Assembly (NCBI RefSeq): GCF_013201665.1
Contig: NZ_CP053840.1
Span: 2,294,001 to 2,358,000 of the forward strand
DNA: 64,000 nt
Origin: Arcobacter venerupis
Lineage (GTDB): Bacteria > Campylobacterota > Campylobacteria > Campylobacterales > Arcobacteraceae
Direction of reading: 5' to 3'
Shown: positions 43,439-53,171 of the stretch, piece by piece
How positions within the stretch are numbered: the stretch's first letter is position 1
Layout: every line of letters starts with the position of its first letter
Notes under the pieces: model-generated
Seen by the model: the letters and a program-made list of their open reading frames with translations, nothing else
Databases searched by the model: none
Told to the model about the DNA's origin: nothing
Translations under genes and position numbers: made by a program

Positions 43439-44740
43439 TTATTTTCCTAATTTTTCATCTAATAATTTAGATATAACTTTCTCTTCAATCATAGACATTT
43501 TAATTGCAGGTAGGTATCCAGCTTCTTGGTATTGTTTTACAACATCTTGTGGATTTTGTCCCATTTGCATTGCCTCATAATAAAGAACTTGCATAACTTC
43601 TTGATCAGACACTTCTACATTTTCAGCTTTTGCTAACGCATCAATAATGAATGTAGCTTTTACAGAATTAACTGCATCTTCTTTTAATTCATTTCTGATT
43701 TCTTCAACTTTAGATTCATCTTCTCTTAATACAGAAATTTCTTCTTCAGTCATTGTTCTTACTTTATTATTTAAAGCATAATTAATCTCTTGATCAACTA
43801 CAGAATTTGGTAATGCAAATTCTATTCTCTCAACTAAAGTTTCTAAATATGCAGGTTTTAATTCTTCTCTATAATATTTACTCATAGATTCTGCTTTGAT
43901 TTGCTCTTTAATTTTTTCTCTTAAAGTGTCAATTGTTACATTTTCTTCACCTGGTAACATTTTTTGTGCAAATTCGTCATTTAATTCAGCTGCAGCTTTT
44001 TCTTGAATTTCATGTAAAGTTACTTTAAATGTAGCTTCTTTTCCAGCTAAGTTTTTTGCTTGATAAGATTCTGGGAAAGTTACAACGATATCTTTTTGTT
44101 CTTCATATTTCATACCAATAACTTGTTCTTCAAATCCTGGAATAAATGAACCAGAACCTATTTGTAATGGATATTTGTCAGCTTTTCCACCTTCAAATGC
44201 AATACCATCAACAAAACCTTCAAAATCGATAACAGCATGGTCACCATCTTTTGCAGCTCTTTTTCTTGCAATTTTTTCTAATGGTGCAGAAGATTTAGCA
44301 ATTTCTTCTAATCTTGCATCAATATCTTTTACGTCTATTTCTTTATCTTCAACTGCTGGAATTAAAGATTTATAATCACCTAAATCAATAATTGGTTTAC
44401 AAGCAACAGAAATTTCTATCTCAATAGAACCATCTTCTTTTTTATCAAATTTTGAAATTGTTGGCTCACCAATTAAATCAGCATTAGCAATATTTAATTC
44501 TTTTAAAGCATCATTTAAAATTTTTCTTAAAGCATCTGCTTCTGCATCTTCTCTTAATTTATCTGCAAATCTTTGTTTTACAACAGCTACAGGAACTTTT
44601 CCTTTTCTAAAACCTTGAACATTCATAGTTTTAGCAGCTTGTTTTGCTACTTTATCTAAATTTGCTTCTATTACTTCTTTTGCGATAGTTGCAGTTATTA
44701 CAGCATTTGCACCATCAACTCTATTTGCGCTAAATTCCAT
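43439..44740 (-). CDS. tig: Trigger factor, ribosome-bound chaperone and prolyl isomerase
   Basis: 433 residues. The ribosome-binding signature [16 protein letters not shown] is near residue 45; the FKBP domain ([20 protein letters not shown]) spans about 150-240; a helical arm region follows. First gene of a tig-clpP-def cluster. Length and motifs are ordinary. Confidence 0.96.
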   Translation of the reverse strand: MEFSANRVDGANAVITATIAKEVIEANLDKVAKQAAKTMNVQGFRKGKVPVAVVKQRFADKLREDAEADALRKILNDALKELNIANADLIGEPTISKFDKKEDGSIEIEISVACKPIIDLGDYKSLIPAVEDKEIDVKDIDARLEEIAKSSAPLEKIARKRAAKDGDHAVIDFEGFVDGIAFEGGKADKYPLQIGSGSFIPGFEEQVIGMKYEEQKDIVVTFPESYQAKNLAGKEATFKVTLHEIQEKAAAELNDEFAQKMLPGEENVTIDTLREKIKEQIKAESMSKYYREELKPAYLETLVERIEFALPNSVVDQEINYALNNKVRTMTEEEISVLREDESKVEEIRNELKEDAVNSVKATFIIDALAKAENVEVSDQEVMQVLYYEAMQMGQNPQDVVKQYQEAGYLPAIKMSMIEEKVISKLLDEKLGK

Positions 44741-44870
44741 TAAATTTACTCCGATTGTTATAATTTTAACGCTGATTTTAGCTAAATATTACTAAGTCTT
44801 TAATAAAACATTGATTTTTAAGAGTGTTGATAAAAGATTTATATGAGTTTTTTGTTGTTTTTAGTATAAA

Positions 44871-44900
44871 AAATCAAAAGATTTAATAATCTTTTGATTT
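44871..44900 (-). terminator. Terminator overlapping the ppk2 3' end
   Basis: AAATCAAAAGATT / AATCTTTTGATTT, 13-bp stem, 4-base loop, followed by TTTTTTA on the minus strand. It includes the last codons of the downstream ppk2 gene. Confidence 0.8.
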
Positions 44901-46013
44901 TCTCATTTGAAGAAGTTCTTTCTGAACAGAGATATTAATCTCTTCATTTGCATCGAAATCTAGTGAATAATTTCGTCCATCATAATCAACAGAATTTAAA
45001 ATTATTTTCATAGCTTCAAGTCTAGCTTTGTGTTTATCATCACTTCTTACTATATGCCAAGGTGCAGATCTTGAAGTTGTACGTCTTAACATCTCATATT
45101 TTTTTTCTGAGAATTCATCCCACAAATCTTGAGCTTGCATATCAACTTCAGAGAATTTCCATTGTCTTAATGGATCTTCAATTCTTCTATCAAATCTTCT
45201 TTTTTGTTCTTCTTTTGAAACAGAAAAATATAGTTTAATTAGAATCATTCCTTGTCTAACTAAATCTTGCTCGAAATTAACAATATCTTCCATAAATATT
45301 TCATGTTCTTCAGGTGTACAAAATCCAAAAATTGGTTCAACCATCGCTCTATTATACCAAGATCTGTCAAATAGAACTATCTCTCCACCTGTTGGAAAAT
45401 GTTCAATATATCTTTGTAAAAACCACTCATTTTTTTGTGTTTCAGTTGGTTTCCCAAGGGCTACTACTCTATAGTGTTTATTATTCATATATCTAGTTAT
45501 TCTTCTAATCGCTCCACCTTTTCCAGAAGCATCTCTTCCTTCAAAGATAATAATCATTCTTTTATTCTCTTTTTCAAGCCAATTTTGAAGTTTTATTAAC
45601 TCAATTTGATATTTTTTCAAAGCATCTAAATCATAAATTTTTTGAACTCCTTCAGATAAAACATGAGAGTTTAATTTTTTATAATCACCTATAATTGATT
45701 TTAATAATTCATTTTCTTCTTGTAATTTTTTTAAAATTTCATTATCTTTAGCTAACAAGTTATTTTCCTGTAAATTAATTTTTTCTTCAACTATTTCTTC
45801 GGATTTTTCTAAAATAGACTCTTTAAATGATTTTAGTAACTCAAATGCATCTTTTCTAGTTAAATTATCTTTTTTTGAATAACCTAATACTTTTACATAT
45901 CTCTTTTTATCATGCTGAAATCTTGCTATATATTTATTCCCATATTCAGGATGACTCTCTTTAGAGATATACAATCCACTATAATTTGTTCTTTCAAAAT
46001 CACCTAAATTCAT
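44883..46013 (-). CDS. ppk2: PPK2-family polyphosphate kinase with an N-terminal arm-like domain
   Basis: 376 residues. The C-terminal ~250 residues are PPK2: Walker A IIIFEGRDASGKGGAIRRI, VLFDRSWYNRAMVEPIFGFC lid/Walker B region and PWHIVRSDDKHKARL. These enzymes move phosphate between polyphosphate and nucleotides. Residues 10-62 (SGLYISKESHPEYGNKYIAR... to RKDAFELLKSFKE) look like the arm-type DNA-binding domain of tyrosine integrases, joined by a coiled coil (65-115). That extension is unusual for PPK2. It starts three bases after the second ppk2 gene. Confidence 0.92.
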   Translation of the reverse strand: MNLGDFERTNYSGLYISKESHPEYGNKYIARFQHDKKRYVKVLGYSKKDNLTRKDAFELLKSFKESILEKSEEIVEEKINLQENNLLAKDNEILKKLQEENELLKSIIGDYKKLNSHVLSEGVQKIYDLDALKKYQIELIKLQNWLEKENKRMIIIFEGRDASGKGGAIRRITRYMNNKHYRVVALGKPTETQKNEWFLQRYIEHFPTGGEIVLFDRSWYNRAMVEPIFGFCTPEEHEIFMEDIVNFEQDLVRQGMILIKLYFSVSKEEQKRRFDRRIEDPLRQWKFSEVDMQAQDLWDEFSEKKYEMLRRTTSRSAPWHIVRSDDKHKARLEAMKIILNSVDYDGRNYSLDFDANEEINISVQKELLQMRKSKDY

Positions 46014-46016
46014 CTA

Positions 46017-46955
46017 TTATAACCTCGCAAATTTATTGTCTTGTTCCATATTTTCTATTTCTTCTGTTCCACTAATTAATATCTCATTTTCAATTTCAAA
46101 TAGATTTTCATCAGTTTTATTTACATAATTCACTTGAGATAAAATATGTCTTATACAATTTAATCTAGCTCTTTTTTTATTATCACTCTTAATTACAGTC
46201 CAAGGAGCAAGATCTGTATTAGAAGCCATTAACATTGAAAATTTTGCAATTGTGTATTTATCCCATAAATTTTGAGACTCTTTATCTACAGGAGAGAGTT
46301 TATACTGTTTTAGAGGGTCAATCTCTCTTTTTTTAAATCTGCTTAATTGTTCTTTCTTAGAAACTGAAAAATAAAATTTAAATAAAATAATTCCAGATTT
46401 TACTAACATTTTTTCAAATTCAGGAACTTCTCTTAAAAATTCATGGTGTTCTTCAGTTGTACAAAATCCCATAACAGGCTCAACACCTGCTCTGTTATAC
46501 CAAGATCTATCAAATAAAACTATTTCACCTGAACTTGGAAGATATTGAGTATATCTTTGAAAATACCATTGAGTTCTTTCTATATCACTAGGTTTTTCTA
46601 AAGCAACAACTCTTGCCCCCCTAGGATTTAGATGTTCGGTGATTCTTTTAATAGTTCCACCTTTTCCAGCAGCATCTCTACCTTCAAAAATCATCAAAAT
46701 CTTTAAACCTTCTTCTTTAACATGATTTTGAAGTTTTAAAAGTTCAATTTGAAGTTTTGTTAACTCTTTTTCGTACTCTAAAGTTTCTTCTCGTACCCAA
46801 ATCTGAACTTTTTTAATTCCGTTTTCTTCTTTTTTTTCTAGCTCTTCTTTTTTTCTATTTTTATTTTTATAATTATGTTTTATTGGTTTCTTACTATCAA
46901 TAACTTCCATATCTGAAAATTCATGATCAATAATATTTCTTTCCTGTCCAGTCAT
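46017..46955 (-). CDS. PPK2-family polyphosphate kinase, second copy
   Basis: 312 residues. The PPK2 core has LMIFEGRDAAGKGGTIKRI, ALEKPSDIERTQWYFQRY, VLFDRSWYNRAGVEPVMGFC and PWTVIKSDNKKRARL. The N-terminal ~55 residues are charged and differ from the neighbour's arm-like domain. Tandem paralogues suggest different nucleotide preference or a hetero-oligomer. It lies nine bases downstream of nspC, so polyphosphate and polyamine genes share a transcript. Confidence 0.92.
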   Translation of the reverse strand: MTGQERNIIDHEFSDMEVIDSKKPIKHNYKNKNRKKEELEKKEENGIKKVQIWVREETLEYEKELTKLQIELLKLQNHVKEEGLKILMIFEGRDAAGKGGTIKRITEHLNPRGARVVALEKPSDIERTQWYFQRYTQYLPSSGEIVLFDRSWYNRAGVEPVMGFCTTEEHHEFLREVPEFEKMLVKSGIILFKFYFSVSKKEQLSRFKKREIDPLKQYKLSPVDKESQNLWDKYTIAKFSMLMASNTDLAPWTVIKSDNKKRARLNCIRHILSQVNYVNKTDENLFEIENEILISGTEEIENMEQDNKFARL

Positions 46956-46963
46956 TTAATCTC

Positions 46964-48121
46964 CTATGAAAGTCTCATTTTGTAATCATTATAACCAAAG
47001 TTTTTTACAATTTGATAACATTCATCATTATGTTTTATTACAATTGATGGTAATTTTATACCATTAAAAGTTGTAGTTTTAACCATTGTGTAATGAATCA
47101 TATCTTCAAAAATGATTTTATCCCCTACTTCTAAAGGTTCATCAAAAGAATAATCTCCAATAATATCTCCAGCTAAACAAGTATTTCCACCTAATCTATA
47201 AGTATACTTTTTTTCACCTGCAAGGCCTGAGTTTCTTACCATTGCTCGATATGGCATTGCAAGAGTATCAGGCATGTGAGCTTCAGCTGATGTGTCTAAA
47301 ATAACTAAATCCATACCATTATTTATTACATCAAGAACAGTTCCTACTAAATATCCAGTTTGCCAACCTATAGCTTCACCTGGTTCTAGATAAACTTTTA
47401 GATGTGGGTATCTTGATTTAAAATCTTTTAAAAGTTTAATTAAGCCCTCAACATCATAATCAGCTCTTGTGATATGATGACCACCACCAAAATTTACCCA
47501 TTTTAACTTGTCGAAATATTGAGAGAATTTCTCTTCAAAAGCTGCTAATGCACCTTCAAGTGCATCAACATTTTGTTCACAAAGTGCATGAAAATGGAAA
47601 CCATCTAAATACTCTAATAAAGACTCATCAAAATTTGCTTTTGTTGTTCCCATTCTTGAAAATGGTGCACAAGGATTATATAAATTTACTTCAACAGATG
47701 AGTATTCAGGATTTAATCTAATTCCTAATGATGTTTTTCCATAAGCTTTATCTTTATATCTTTTTAATTGATTAAAAGAGTTAAAAACAACATGATTTGA
47801 TATTGAAATAATCTCATCTATTTCATCATCTTTAAAAGCAGCAGAATAAGTGTGAACTTCTCCACCAAACTCTTCTTTTGCTAAGATTGCTTCATGAAGT
47901 CCAGATGCACAACATCCTTTTAGATATTTTTTGCATAAATCAAAAGTTGACCACATTGCAAAACCTTTTAATGCTAAAAGAATATTTACATCTGCCTCAT
48001 CTTGGATTCTTTTTAGAAGAATTAAGTTTTTTTCTAAAAGTTTTTCTTCACATACAAAACTTGGACTTGGTAGTTTATCAAAACTATCTACTATTATATT
48101 ATTAGTCTTCAAGTGGCTCAA
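46964..48121 (-). CDS. nspC: Carboxynorspermidine/carboxyspermidine decarboxylase
   Basis: 385-residue PLP decarboxylase of the alanine-racemase fold. [20 protein letters not shown] supplies the Schiff-base Lys; [24 protein letters not shown] and [11 protein letters not shown] are family motifs. It finishes spermidine (or norspermidine) synthesis through the alternative Campylobacterota pathway, after the synthase at 48412. The start is non-ATG (TTG 48121 or TTG 48112) and overlaps the rubredoxin gene; AGGA lies just upstream. Confidence 0.93.
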   Translation of the reverse strand: MSHLKTNNIIVDSFDKLPSPSFVCEEKLLEKNLILLKRIQDEADVNILLALKGFAMWSTFDLCKKYLKGCCASGLHEAILAKEEFGGEVHTYSAAFKDDEIDEIISISNHVVFNSFNQLKRYKDKAYGKTSLGIRLNPEYSSVEVNLYNPCAPFSRMGTTKANFDESLLEYLDGFHFHALCEQNVDALEGALAAFEEKFSQYFDKLKWVNFGGGHHITRADYDVEGLIKLLKDFKSRYPHLKVYLEPGEAIGWQTGYLVGTVLDVINNGMDLVILDTSAEAHMPDTLAMPYRAMVRNSGLAGEKKYTYRLGGNTCLAGDIIGDYSFDEPLEVGDKIIFEDMIHYTMVKTTTFNGIKLPSIVIKHNDECYQIVKNFGYNDYKMRLS

Positions 48122-48266
48122 AATCCTCTTTACTTACACCACAATCTGGGCATTCCCAATCTTCTGGTAAATCTTCAAATGCAGTACCTGCCTCAATTCC
48201 TGAATCAGGATTACCAATAGCTGGATCATAAATATAATCACACGCTGTACAAATATATTTTTTCAT
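48102..48266 (-). CDS. Rubredoxin
   Basis: 54 residues, [20 protein letters not shown] onward. The two iron-binding CxxC pairs, CTAC (Cys6, Cys9) and CPDC (Cys39, Cys42), are intact, as is the conserved [21 protein letters not shown] precedes the ATG. It sits between the two polyamine genes and overlaps nspC by about 20 bp. An electron-carrier partner is not evident in the window. Confidence 0.93.
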   Translation of the reverse strand: MKKYICTACDYIYDPAIGNPDSGIEAGTAFEDLPEDWECPDCGVSKEDFEPLED

Positions 48267-48304
48267 CACAAACTCCTCTTATTAAAATAGATAAATTAAA
48301 AGAT

Positions 48305-48403
48305 TTTTTTCATAATCAAGGCGGAAGAGAAATTTTACAAAGGAGTTTACATTAGTAAATGAGTTTGTAAAATCTTCTATTCCAACGCTAAGTATGGAAA
48401 AAA
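48305..48403. repeat. REP/MITE-like palindromic element of about 99 bp
   Basis: Long imperfect inverted repeat: TTTTTTCATA...GGCGGAAGAG...ATTTTACAAA on the left pairs with TTTGTAAAAT...CTTCTATTCC...TATGGAAAAAA on the right, with inner arms TTTAC / GTAAA around a short loop. It fills the gap between rubredoxin and the synthase gene. It may be a miniature element or a structured intergenic repeat; copy number cannot be known from one window. Confidence 0.6.
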
Positions 48404-48411
48404 GAATTAAT

Positions 48412-49605
48412 TTATAGTTCTACAATTTTCCAAGGAAGACCTTGAGTCATTAATTCTTCCATAAATGGTTTTGCATCAAATTCTTCTATGTTAAATACAC
48501 CTTTATTTTTCCAAATGCCTTTGTAAAGTAATTTAGAACCAATCATTGCAGGAACTCCTGTAGTATAACTTACAGCTTGTGCTCCTGTTTCTTTATAACA
48601 CTCTTGGTGGTCACAAATATTGTAGATGTAAACTTTTTTTGCTTTTCCATCTTTAATACCTTCGATAATACAACCGATATTTGTTTTTCCAACAGTTCTT
48701 GGCCCAAGGCTTGCAGGATCTGGTAATAATGTAGTTAAGAATTCAATTGGAGTAATCATTACACCTTTATGCATAACTGGCTCAATTCCTAACATTCCAA
48801 CATTTTGTAAACAATTCATGTGTTGAATATAAGCATCTCCAAATGTCATAAAGAATCTAATTCTTTTTAAACCTTTGATATTTTTAACTAATGATTCTAA
48901 CTCTTCGTGGTATAAAAGATAAGAAGCTTTTACTCCAACTTCTGGATAATCATGGTCAACTCTGATTTCTAAAGGCGTAGTTTCAATCCATTGTCCATTT
49001 TCCCAATATCTACCATTTGCAGATACTTCTCTTAGGTTAATTTCTGGATTAAAGTTTGTAGCAAATTTGTAACCATGGTCACCAGCATTACAATCCATAA
49101 TATCTATAGTGTGAATTTCATCAAAAAGATTTTGTTGAGCATAAGCACAAAATACTCCAGTTACACCTGGGTCAAAACCTGAACCTAATAATCCCATGAT
49201 TCCAGCTTCTTTGAATTGGTCATTTCTTGCCCATTGTAATTTATATTCAAATTTTGCTTCATCAGGATGTTCGTAGTTTGCAGTATCTACATAATCAACT
49301 CCACATTTTGTACAAGCGTCCATAATTGTTAAATCTTGATAAGGTAACGCTACATTTAGTACTAATTTTGGATTTACTTTTTGAATTAATTTTGCTAATT
49401 CATCTACATTATCAGCATCAACAGAAGCTACATCAATTTGTACTCCTTGATTTTTTAAAATATCAGCAGCAATAGATTCACATTTTGAAACTGTTCTTGA
49501 TGCTAATGTAATCTTTTCAAAAGTGTCGATGTTCATTGCACATTTAACAGTGGCTACTCTACTAACTCCACCTGCTCCGATAATTAAAATACCTTTTTTA
49601 CTCAT
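48412..49605 (-). CDS. Carboxynorspermidine/carboxyspermidine synthase
   Basis: 397-residue saccharopine-dehydrogenase-like enzyme. The Rossmann start GILIIGAGGVSRVATVKCAM, DYVDTANYEHPDEAKFEYKL and GFDPGVTGVFCAYAQ are typical of carboxynorspermidine dehydrogenase. It condenses aspartate semialdehyde with a diamine using NADPH. With nspC it forms the alternative spermidine route. It also draws on aspartate semialdehyde, as does the ectoine pathway. Confidence 0.92.
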   Translation of the reverse strand: MSKKGILIIGAGGVSRVATVKCAMNIDTFEKITLASRTVSKCESIAADILKNQGVQIDVASVDADNVDELAKLIQKVNPKLVLNVALPYQDLTIMDACTKCGVDYVDTANYEHPDEAKFEYKLQWARNDQFKEAGIMGLLGSGFDPGVTGVFCAYAQQNLFDEIHTIDIMDCNAGDHGYKFATNFNPEINLREVSANGRYWENGQWIETTPLEIRVDHDYPEVGVKASYLLYHEELESLVKNIKGLKRIRFFMTFGDAYIQHMNCLQNVGMLGIEPVMHKGVMITPIEFLTTLLPDPASLGPRTVGKTNIGCIIEGIKDGKAKKVYIYNICDHQECYKETGAQAVSYTTGVPAMIGSKLLYKGIWKNKGVFNIEEFDAKPFMEELMTQGLPWKIVEL

Positions 49606-49792
49606 TATTCACTCCGATATATTTTTATGTATTTATTGTACTATTTTTAAATATAAGAATGGATAAAATAGTTTAAAATTACCATTTAGTAACAATTTGA
49701 TTACAATTAACATTGATTTTAAATGGTTGTGGTCAAGAATTTAAATATGCTTTTAATATTAAATGATTATAATTCCAAATGTAAATACTTAT

Positions 49793-50179
49793 GGGGAAGT
49801 TTTGGCTTCGATTAGAGTATTTTGATTTTAGTTGCATGTCGGTCTGAGCATATCGTTAATCGGCTCAAAAAAATGTTTAAATGCAAACAATAACACATAT
49901 ATGCCTCAAAGGGTTGCAGCTTAATTAGCTCCCCTGTTTCTTAATTGAAACGGGCATTGCTTCACCTACAGATTAGCTGTTAGAGTAGGGTTTGAAGTAT
50001 AACAAAACAAACAGATATATCTTGATAATTATCTTTTAAGTCAAGACTAATAAATAAAAGATCGTTTATTTAAAGTTTAGTTGTACTTTATTTAAATTAA
50101 ATCAAACTACTAAAAAGCATGTATAGATATTAAAGTCAAATATTTTAAGACACGGGTTCGAACCCCGTCTTCTCCACCA
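49793..50179 (+). ncRNA. ssrA: Transfer-messenger RNA (tmRNA)
   Basis: The 5' end GGGGAAG pairs with CTTCTCC near the 3' end, including the G3-U70 pair that marks alanine acceptors; a CCA end is encoded (50177-50179). A T-arm with GGTTCGAACCCC is present at the 3' side. The tag frame begins at GCA 49883 and reads ANNNTYMPQRVAA, stop TAA at 49922-49924. Length 387 is normal. The tag keeps the Campylobacterota ANN start and AA end but differs in the middle from the familiar ANNVKFAPAYAKAA type. tmRNA rescues stalled ribosomes. Confidence 0.95.
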
Positions 50180-50183
50180 ATAC
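50171..50183. other. Left att repeat of the ssrA island
   Basis: TCTCCACCAATAC, spanning the tmRNA 3' end including its CCA. Confidence 0.65.
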
Positions 50184-50296
50184 ACAATCCAAAAAAAACT
50201 TAAAAAATCTAAAAAGTACCAAAAATTGCCACTTTTTACCTCTTTTATAAACAATACCGTACAATCAATAATCAGTTCTAAAACTTTTAGGGATAT

Positions 50297-50676
50297 ATTA
50301 ATTTTAAAAACAAACAATGGATAATTCCAGTTCTTAGAATTAAAACAAAAACAAAATTTATATTTTCATTTGTAAATCAAGTAATTGAGATATTAATAGA
50401 AGTGCAATAATTCATGGGAATTGGTAAATATGTATTTCCAAGCTTTAGAAGTTAAGATAGACCTATGAGTGATAATACACTAATTAGAGCATTAAGAAGA
50501 ATGGGCTATACAAAAAGAGCAATGTTTTCAACAATAGCCTATGAAAATATAAATAAAAACCAATGAAGTAGTGTGAAGTTATCAAAGCTTTATTAGCTCA
50601 TAAAGAGACTAATAAAGTTAAAGAGGCTTATAATAGAGAAACTTATAAAGATGGAATGAGAAAATTAATTAATTAA
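50297..50676 (+). pseudogene. P4-type tyrosine integrase, decayed C-terminal half
   Basis: Reading frame 2 shows NFKNKQWIIPVLRIKTKT, then after a stop KYVFPSFRS, another stop, then DRPMSDNTLIRALRRMGYTK. After a shift of frame comes VIKALLAHKETNKVKEAYNR. These are the hallmarks W-IP-R-K, FPS-RS, PMSxNTL-ALRRMGY and LAHKE-N-V-AYNR of P4 integrases. Two in-frame stops, one frameshift and loss of the HGFR segment make it non-functional. It lies next to ssrA, the usual target of such enzymes. Confidence 0.85.
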
Positions 50677-50700
50677 TTAATTATCTTTCAAAGCTATAGT

Positions 50701-52527
50701 TTATATTAATTTTAACTTTAAATTTTTTATAAGTTCATCAAATAATGGAAAATTAGATTTCCAACTAGACTTTTGGAATTTTATTTCTTCAGAAACAAAA
50801 ATCTTAAAATTATCAATAATAAATTTTAGTTGTTTTTTATCCTCTTTTAGTTCTTCTCGATTTTTAATTAGATATATTTTTATTTGTTCTACAATTGGCT
50901 TAGATTCATCTATCTCTAAAGAGATATCATCACCATAACTTTTTTTATAAAATTCATTAAATTTCCCCTGAATAAAATTCTTTCCTAAAAAATCTTCAAT
51001 TGTACAATCACTAATTGCTTTAGGTACAAGGTCATTTAACGTGTAAACATTTCCAGAATTAAATATTCCTCTTAGTTCTAAAATATTTTCTTTATATTTA
51101 TTTCCATCTTTATCCCCATCAACTAAAACCATAATATCTATTTCTTCTTGATTAAACTTTGAAGCTACTAATGTGATATTACTCCCCCGACTATTTGTTA
51201 TTCCACATTCTATTTTTTCCATTTCAAATAATTTGTATAAAATTAATCTATCAGAAGCTCCCTCTACTAACAACCTTTTAGATACTAATAAGTCTTTAAA
51301 AATATTAATTCCAAAAGCTTCAAATAAAACTTCATCGTCTCTAAGATCATCATATGAATTAATTCTTTTTTTTATTGTATTTGCAAATTTATCTTTTTTT
51401 ATTATTATATGCCTTTCTTTGTTTATTTGATCAATAATAAAAGGAGAATGAGTAGATACAAATAGAAAATTATATTTTCCTATTTCAAGCAATTCTTTTC
51501 CCAAATCTCTAATTCCAGAAGGATGTAAATGAATTTCAGGTTCATCAATTAATATTAATCTATTAATTTTATCATTTTCTTTTGTTTCGATTGATAAAGA
51601 TAATATCAAGGAAATAAATTGTTTGAAACCATCACTTCTGGTTGACATATTATAAAAATTGTGTTTATTTTCTTCTCCATCATCTTTTATAGAAATACTA
51701 CAAATTTTACTATCTGAAATATCCATTTCAAATATTATATTATGATTCCATATTTTTTTTACATACTCCGTTGTTTTAGTTGATAATTTACTTTTCAATC
51801 TACTTACAATTTGTCTATTACCTAAAGAATTAATAGTAATATTTATTTCTTCGTATGTTTTATAACCAGCAAGTGTAAAAATATTTTTTAAAGGAATATT
51901 ACTATCTGGATTTTTTTGAAAATCTTTTAAATTAACCTCTGATATTAAATATTCATCTGAAGGTCTCCAAAAGGAAACTAATGGCTCATTTTGTTCGATA
52001 ATTTCAAATATTAAATCATTAAAATGCTTTAAAATTTCTTCTTCCGTTACTAACTCTGAATCAACTGTATGATAATCAAACAATTCAAATACTTGAGGTT
52101 CAAGTTTTTTAAGATACAAATTCTTATTCAAAACTTTTAATTTATAATTATACATATATTCAAATTCAATAGAATCATTTTTCATGAAAACATTTTTTTC
52201 AATATCAATTATTTCAAATTCTAATTTATATTTACCAATAATTTTTTCATTAATCTTTTTTAAATAAATATCCTTATTTTCAAATTTTAGAAAATAATAT
52301 AAATCTATAAATTCTTTATCTTCATTTTTTTGATTACTTAAAAAAAAATAATCATTATCCTTGTTTGCAGGACAATTAAAATATGATAATGCTTTTAAAA
52401 TATTAGTTTTACCAACTTCATTAAGCCCTATAAAATAAGTAGTGTAACTATCAGCAATTTTTTTAACATCGATTTCTAAACTATTTATAGACTTAAAATT
52501 TTCAATTAATACCTTTTCCAGAATCAT
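50701..52527 (-). CDS. OLD-family ATP-dependent endonuclease
   Basis: 608 residues. The SMC-like ATPase has Walker A FIGLNEVGKTNILKALS and Walker B LILIDEPEIHLHP. The C-terminal TOPRIM has LLVEGASDRLILY and VLVDGDKDGN, giving the metal-binding acidic residues. Related to the OLD gene of the folE element in plan but not closely in sequence. It stands alone without an adjacent UvrD-type partner, so it is not a Gabija pair. Apparently intact within a decayed island, which suggests selection for phage defence (inference). Confidence 0.85.
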   Translation of the reverse strand: MILEKVLIENFKSINSLEIDVKKIADSYTTYFIGLNEVGKTNILKALSYFNCPANKDNDYFFLSNQKNEDKEFIDLYYFLKFENKDIYLKKINEKIIGKYKLEFEIIDIEKNVFMKNDSIEFEYMYNYKLKVLNKNLYLKKLEPQVFELFDYHTVDSELVTEEEILKHFNDLIFEIIEQNEPLVSFWRPSDEYLISEVNLKDFQKNPDSNIPLKNIFTLAGYKTYEEINITINSLGNRQIVSRLKSKLSTKTTEYVKKIWNHNIIFEMDISDSKICSISIKDDGEENKHNFYNMSTRSDGFKQFISLILSLSIETKENDKINRLILIDEPEIHLHPSGIRDLGKELLEIGKYNFLFVSTHSPFIIDQINKERHIIIKKDKFANTIKKRINSYDDLRDDEVLFEAFGINIFKDLLVSKRLLVEGASDRLILYKLFEMEKIECGITNSRGSNITLVASKFNQEEIDIMVLVDGDKDGNKYKENILELRGIFNSGNVYTLNDLVPKAISDCTIEDFLGKNFIQGKFNEFYKKSYGDDISLEIDESKPIVEQIKIYLIKNREELKEDKKQLKFIIDNFKIFVSEEIKFQKSSWKSNFPLFDELIKNLKLKLI

Positions 52528-52603
52528 ATTTCTCCAATTATAATAATATTTTTTGAAAACTATTATAACTTAAAATATATTGAATTATCTCAAGAAGTTG
52601 TAA

Positions 52604-52771
52604 ATTATAACGAACATAATAATTCAAGGTAAAGTAATAGATTGCTACGAAGAACCAATCTACATAAATAAAGAATTAGGTGCTGTGCAATTACTAGCAA
52701 ATCAAAAGTTAAATAATGGTGTTTCAAAAAAAGAATTAGTTGATATAACAATATATGAAATATATAAATAA
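52604..52771 (+). pseudogene. Open remnant without a start codon
   Basis: Open frame reading IQGKVIDCYEEPIYINKELG and ending VDITIYEIYK. No ATG/GTG/TTG start precedes it in frame before a stop. Probably the tail of a lost gene. Family not recognised. Confidence 0.4.
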
Positions 52772-52934
52772 AACTTTGCCACTATCAAAAAAAGATAAAT
52801 ACTTTAATGCTTGGTATTGCAAACATAGGATTATTAGATTTAATTGTAGTAGAACTTTAGCACCACTAAGCCTATATAGACTACTACATGAAAAGTATAT
52901 ACAGATAAAAGGGGAACCATCCCTTAAACAGTGA
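52755..52934 (+). CDS. Hypothetical 59-aa protein of the ssrA island
   Basis: MKYINKTLPLSKKDKYFNAW then basic residues and LYRLLHEKYIQIKGEPSLKQ. It overlaps the end of the preceding remnant and ends 16 bp before alpA. No ribosome site is obvious, so it may also be a fragment. Confidence 0.4.
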   Translation: MKYINKTLPLSKKDKYFNAWYCKHRIIRFNCSRTLAPLSLYRLLHEKYIQIKGEPSLKQ

Positions 52935-52950
52935 AAGGAAAATAAAAACA

Positions 52951-53121
52951 ATGACTAATTTTTTGAGAATAGTAGATGTTATGAAAAAAACAGGAATAGC
53001 AAAAAGTACAATTTGGTTATGGATTAGTGAGGGCAAATTTCCTAAACCTATTAAATTAAGTCCTATAATTACAATTTGGGAAGAAGAAAAAGTTGATAAC
53101 TGGATGAAAGAAAAGTTGTAA
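52951..53121 (+). CDS. AlpA-family regulatory protein
   Basis: 56 residues with the AlpA/MerR-like fold: FLRIVDVMKKTGIAKSTIWL, WISEGKFPKPIKLSP and a final WEEEKVDNWMKEK helix. AlpA activates excision genes in P4-like islands, which matches the P4-type integrase remnant nearby. AGGAAA precedes the start. Short but well conserved. Confidence 0.85.
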   Translation: MTNFLRIVDVMKKTGIAKSTIWLWISEGKFPKPIKLSPIITIWEEEKVDNWMKEKL

Positions 53122-53133
53122 AATATTTTATGA

Positions 53134-53139
53134 TATAAT
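53134..53139 (+). promoter_or_regulatory. Putative -10 box for the MNT/HEPN pair
   Basis: TATAAT 33 bases before the mntA ATG, followed by AAGGAG at 53158-53163. Confidence 0.5.
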
Positions 53140-53171
53140 CTTATAGAATAAATTTTAAAGGAGATATAACG

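Noticed and set aside
50102-50317. 71-codon minus-strand frame over the tmRNA 3' end
   Set aside because: It crosses the tmRNA acceptor and T-arm; sequence is low-complexity and explained by the RNA.
50701-52527. Gabija system (OLD plus UvrD-like helicase)
   Set aside because: No helicase gene adjoins this OLD gene.
52736-52951. 71-codon minus-strand frame in the ssrA island
   Set aside because: Antisense to the 59-aa plus-strand frame and alpA promoter area; no start signal.
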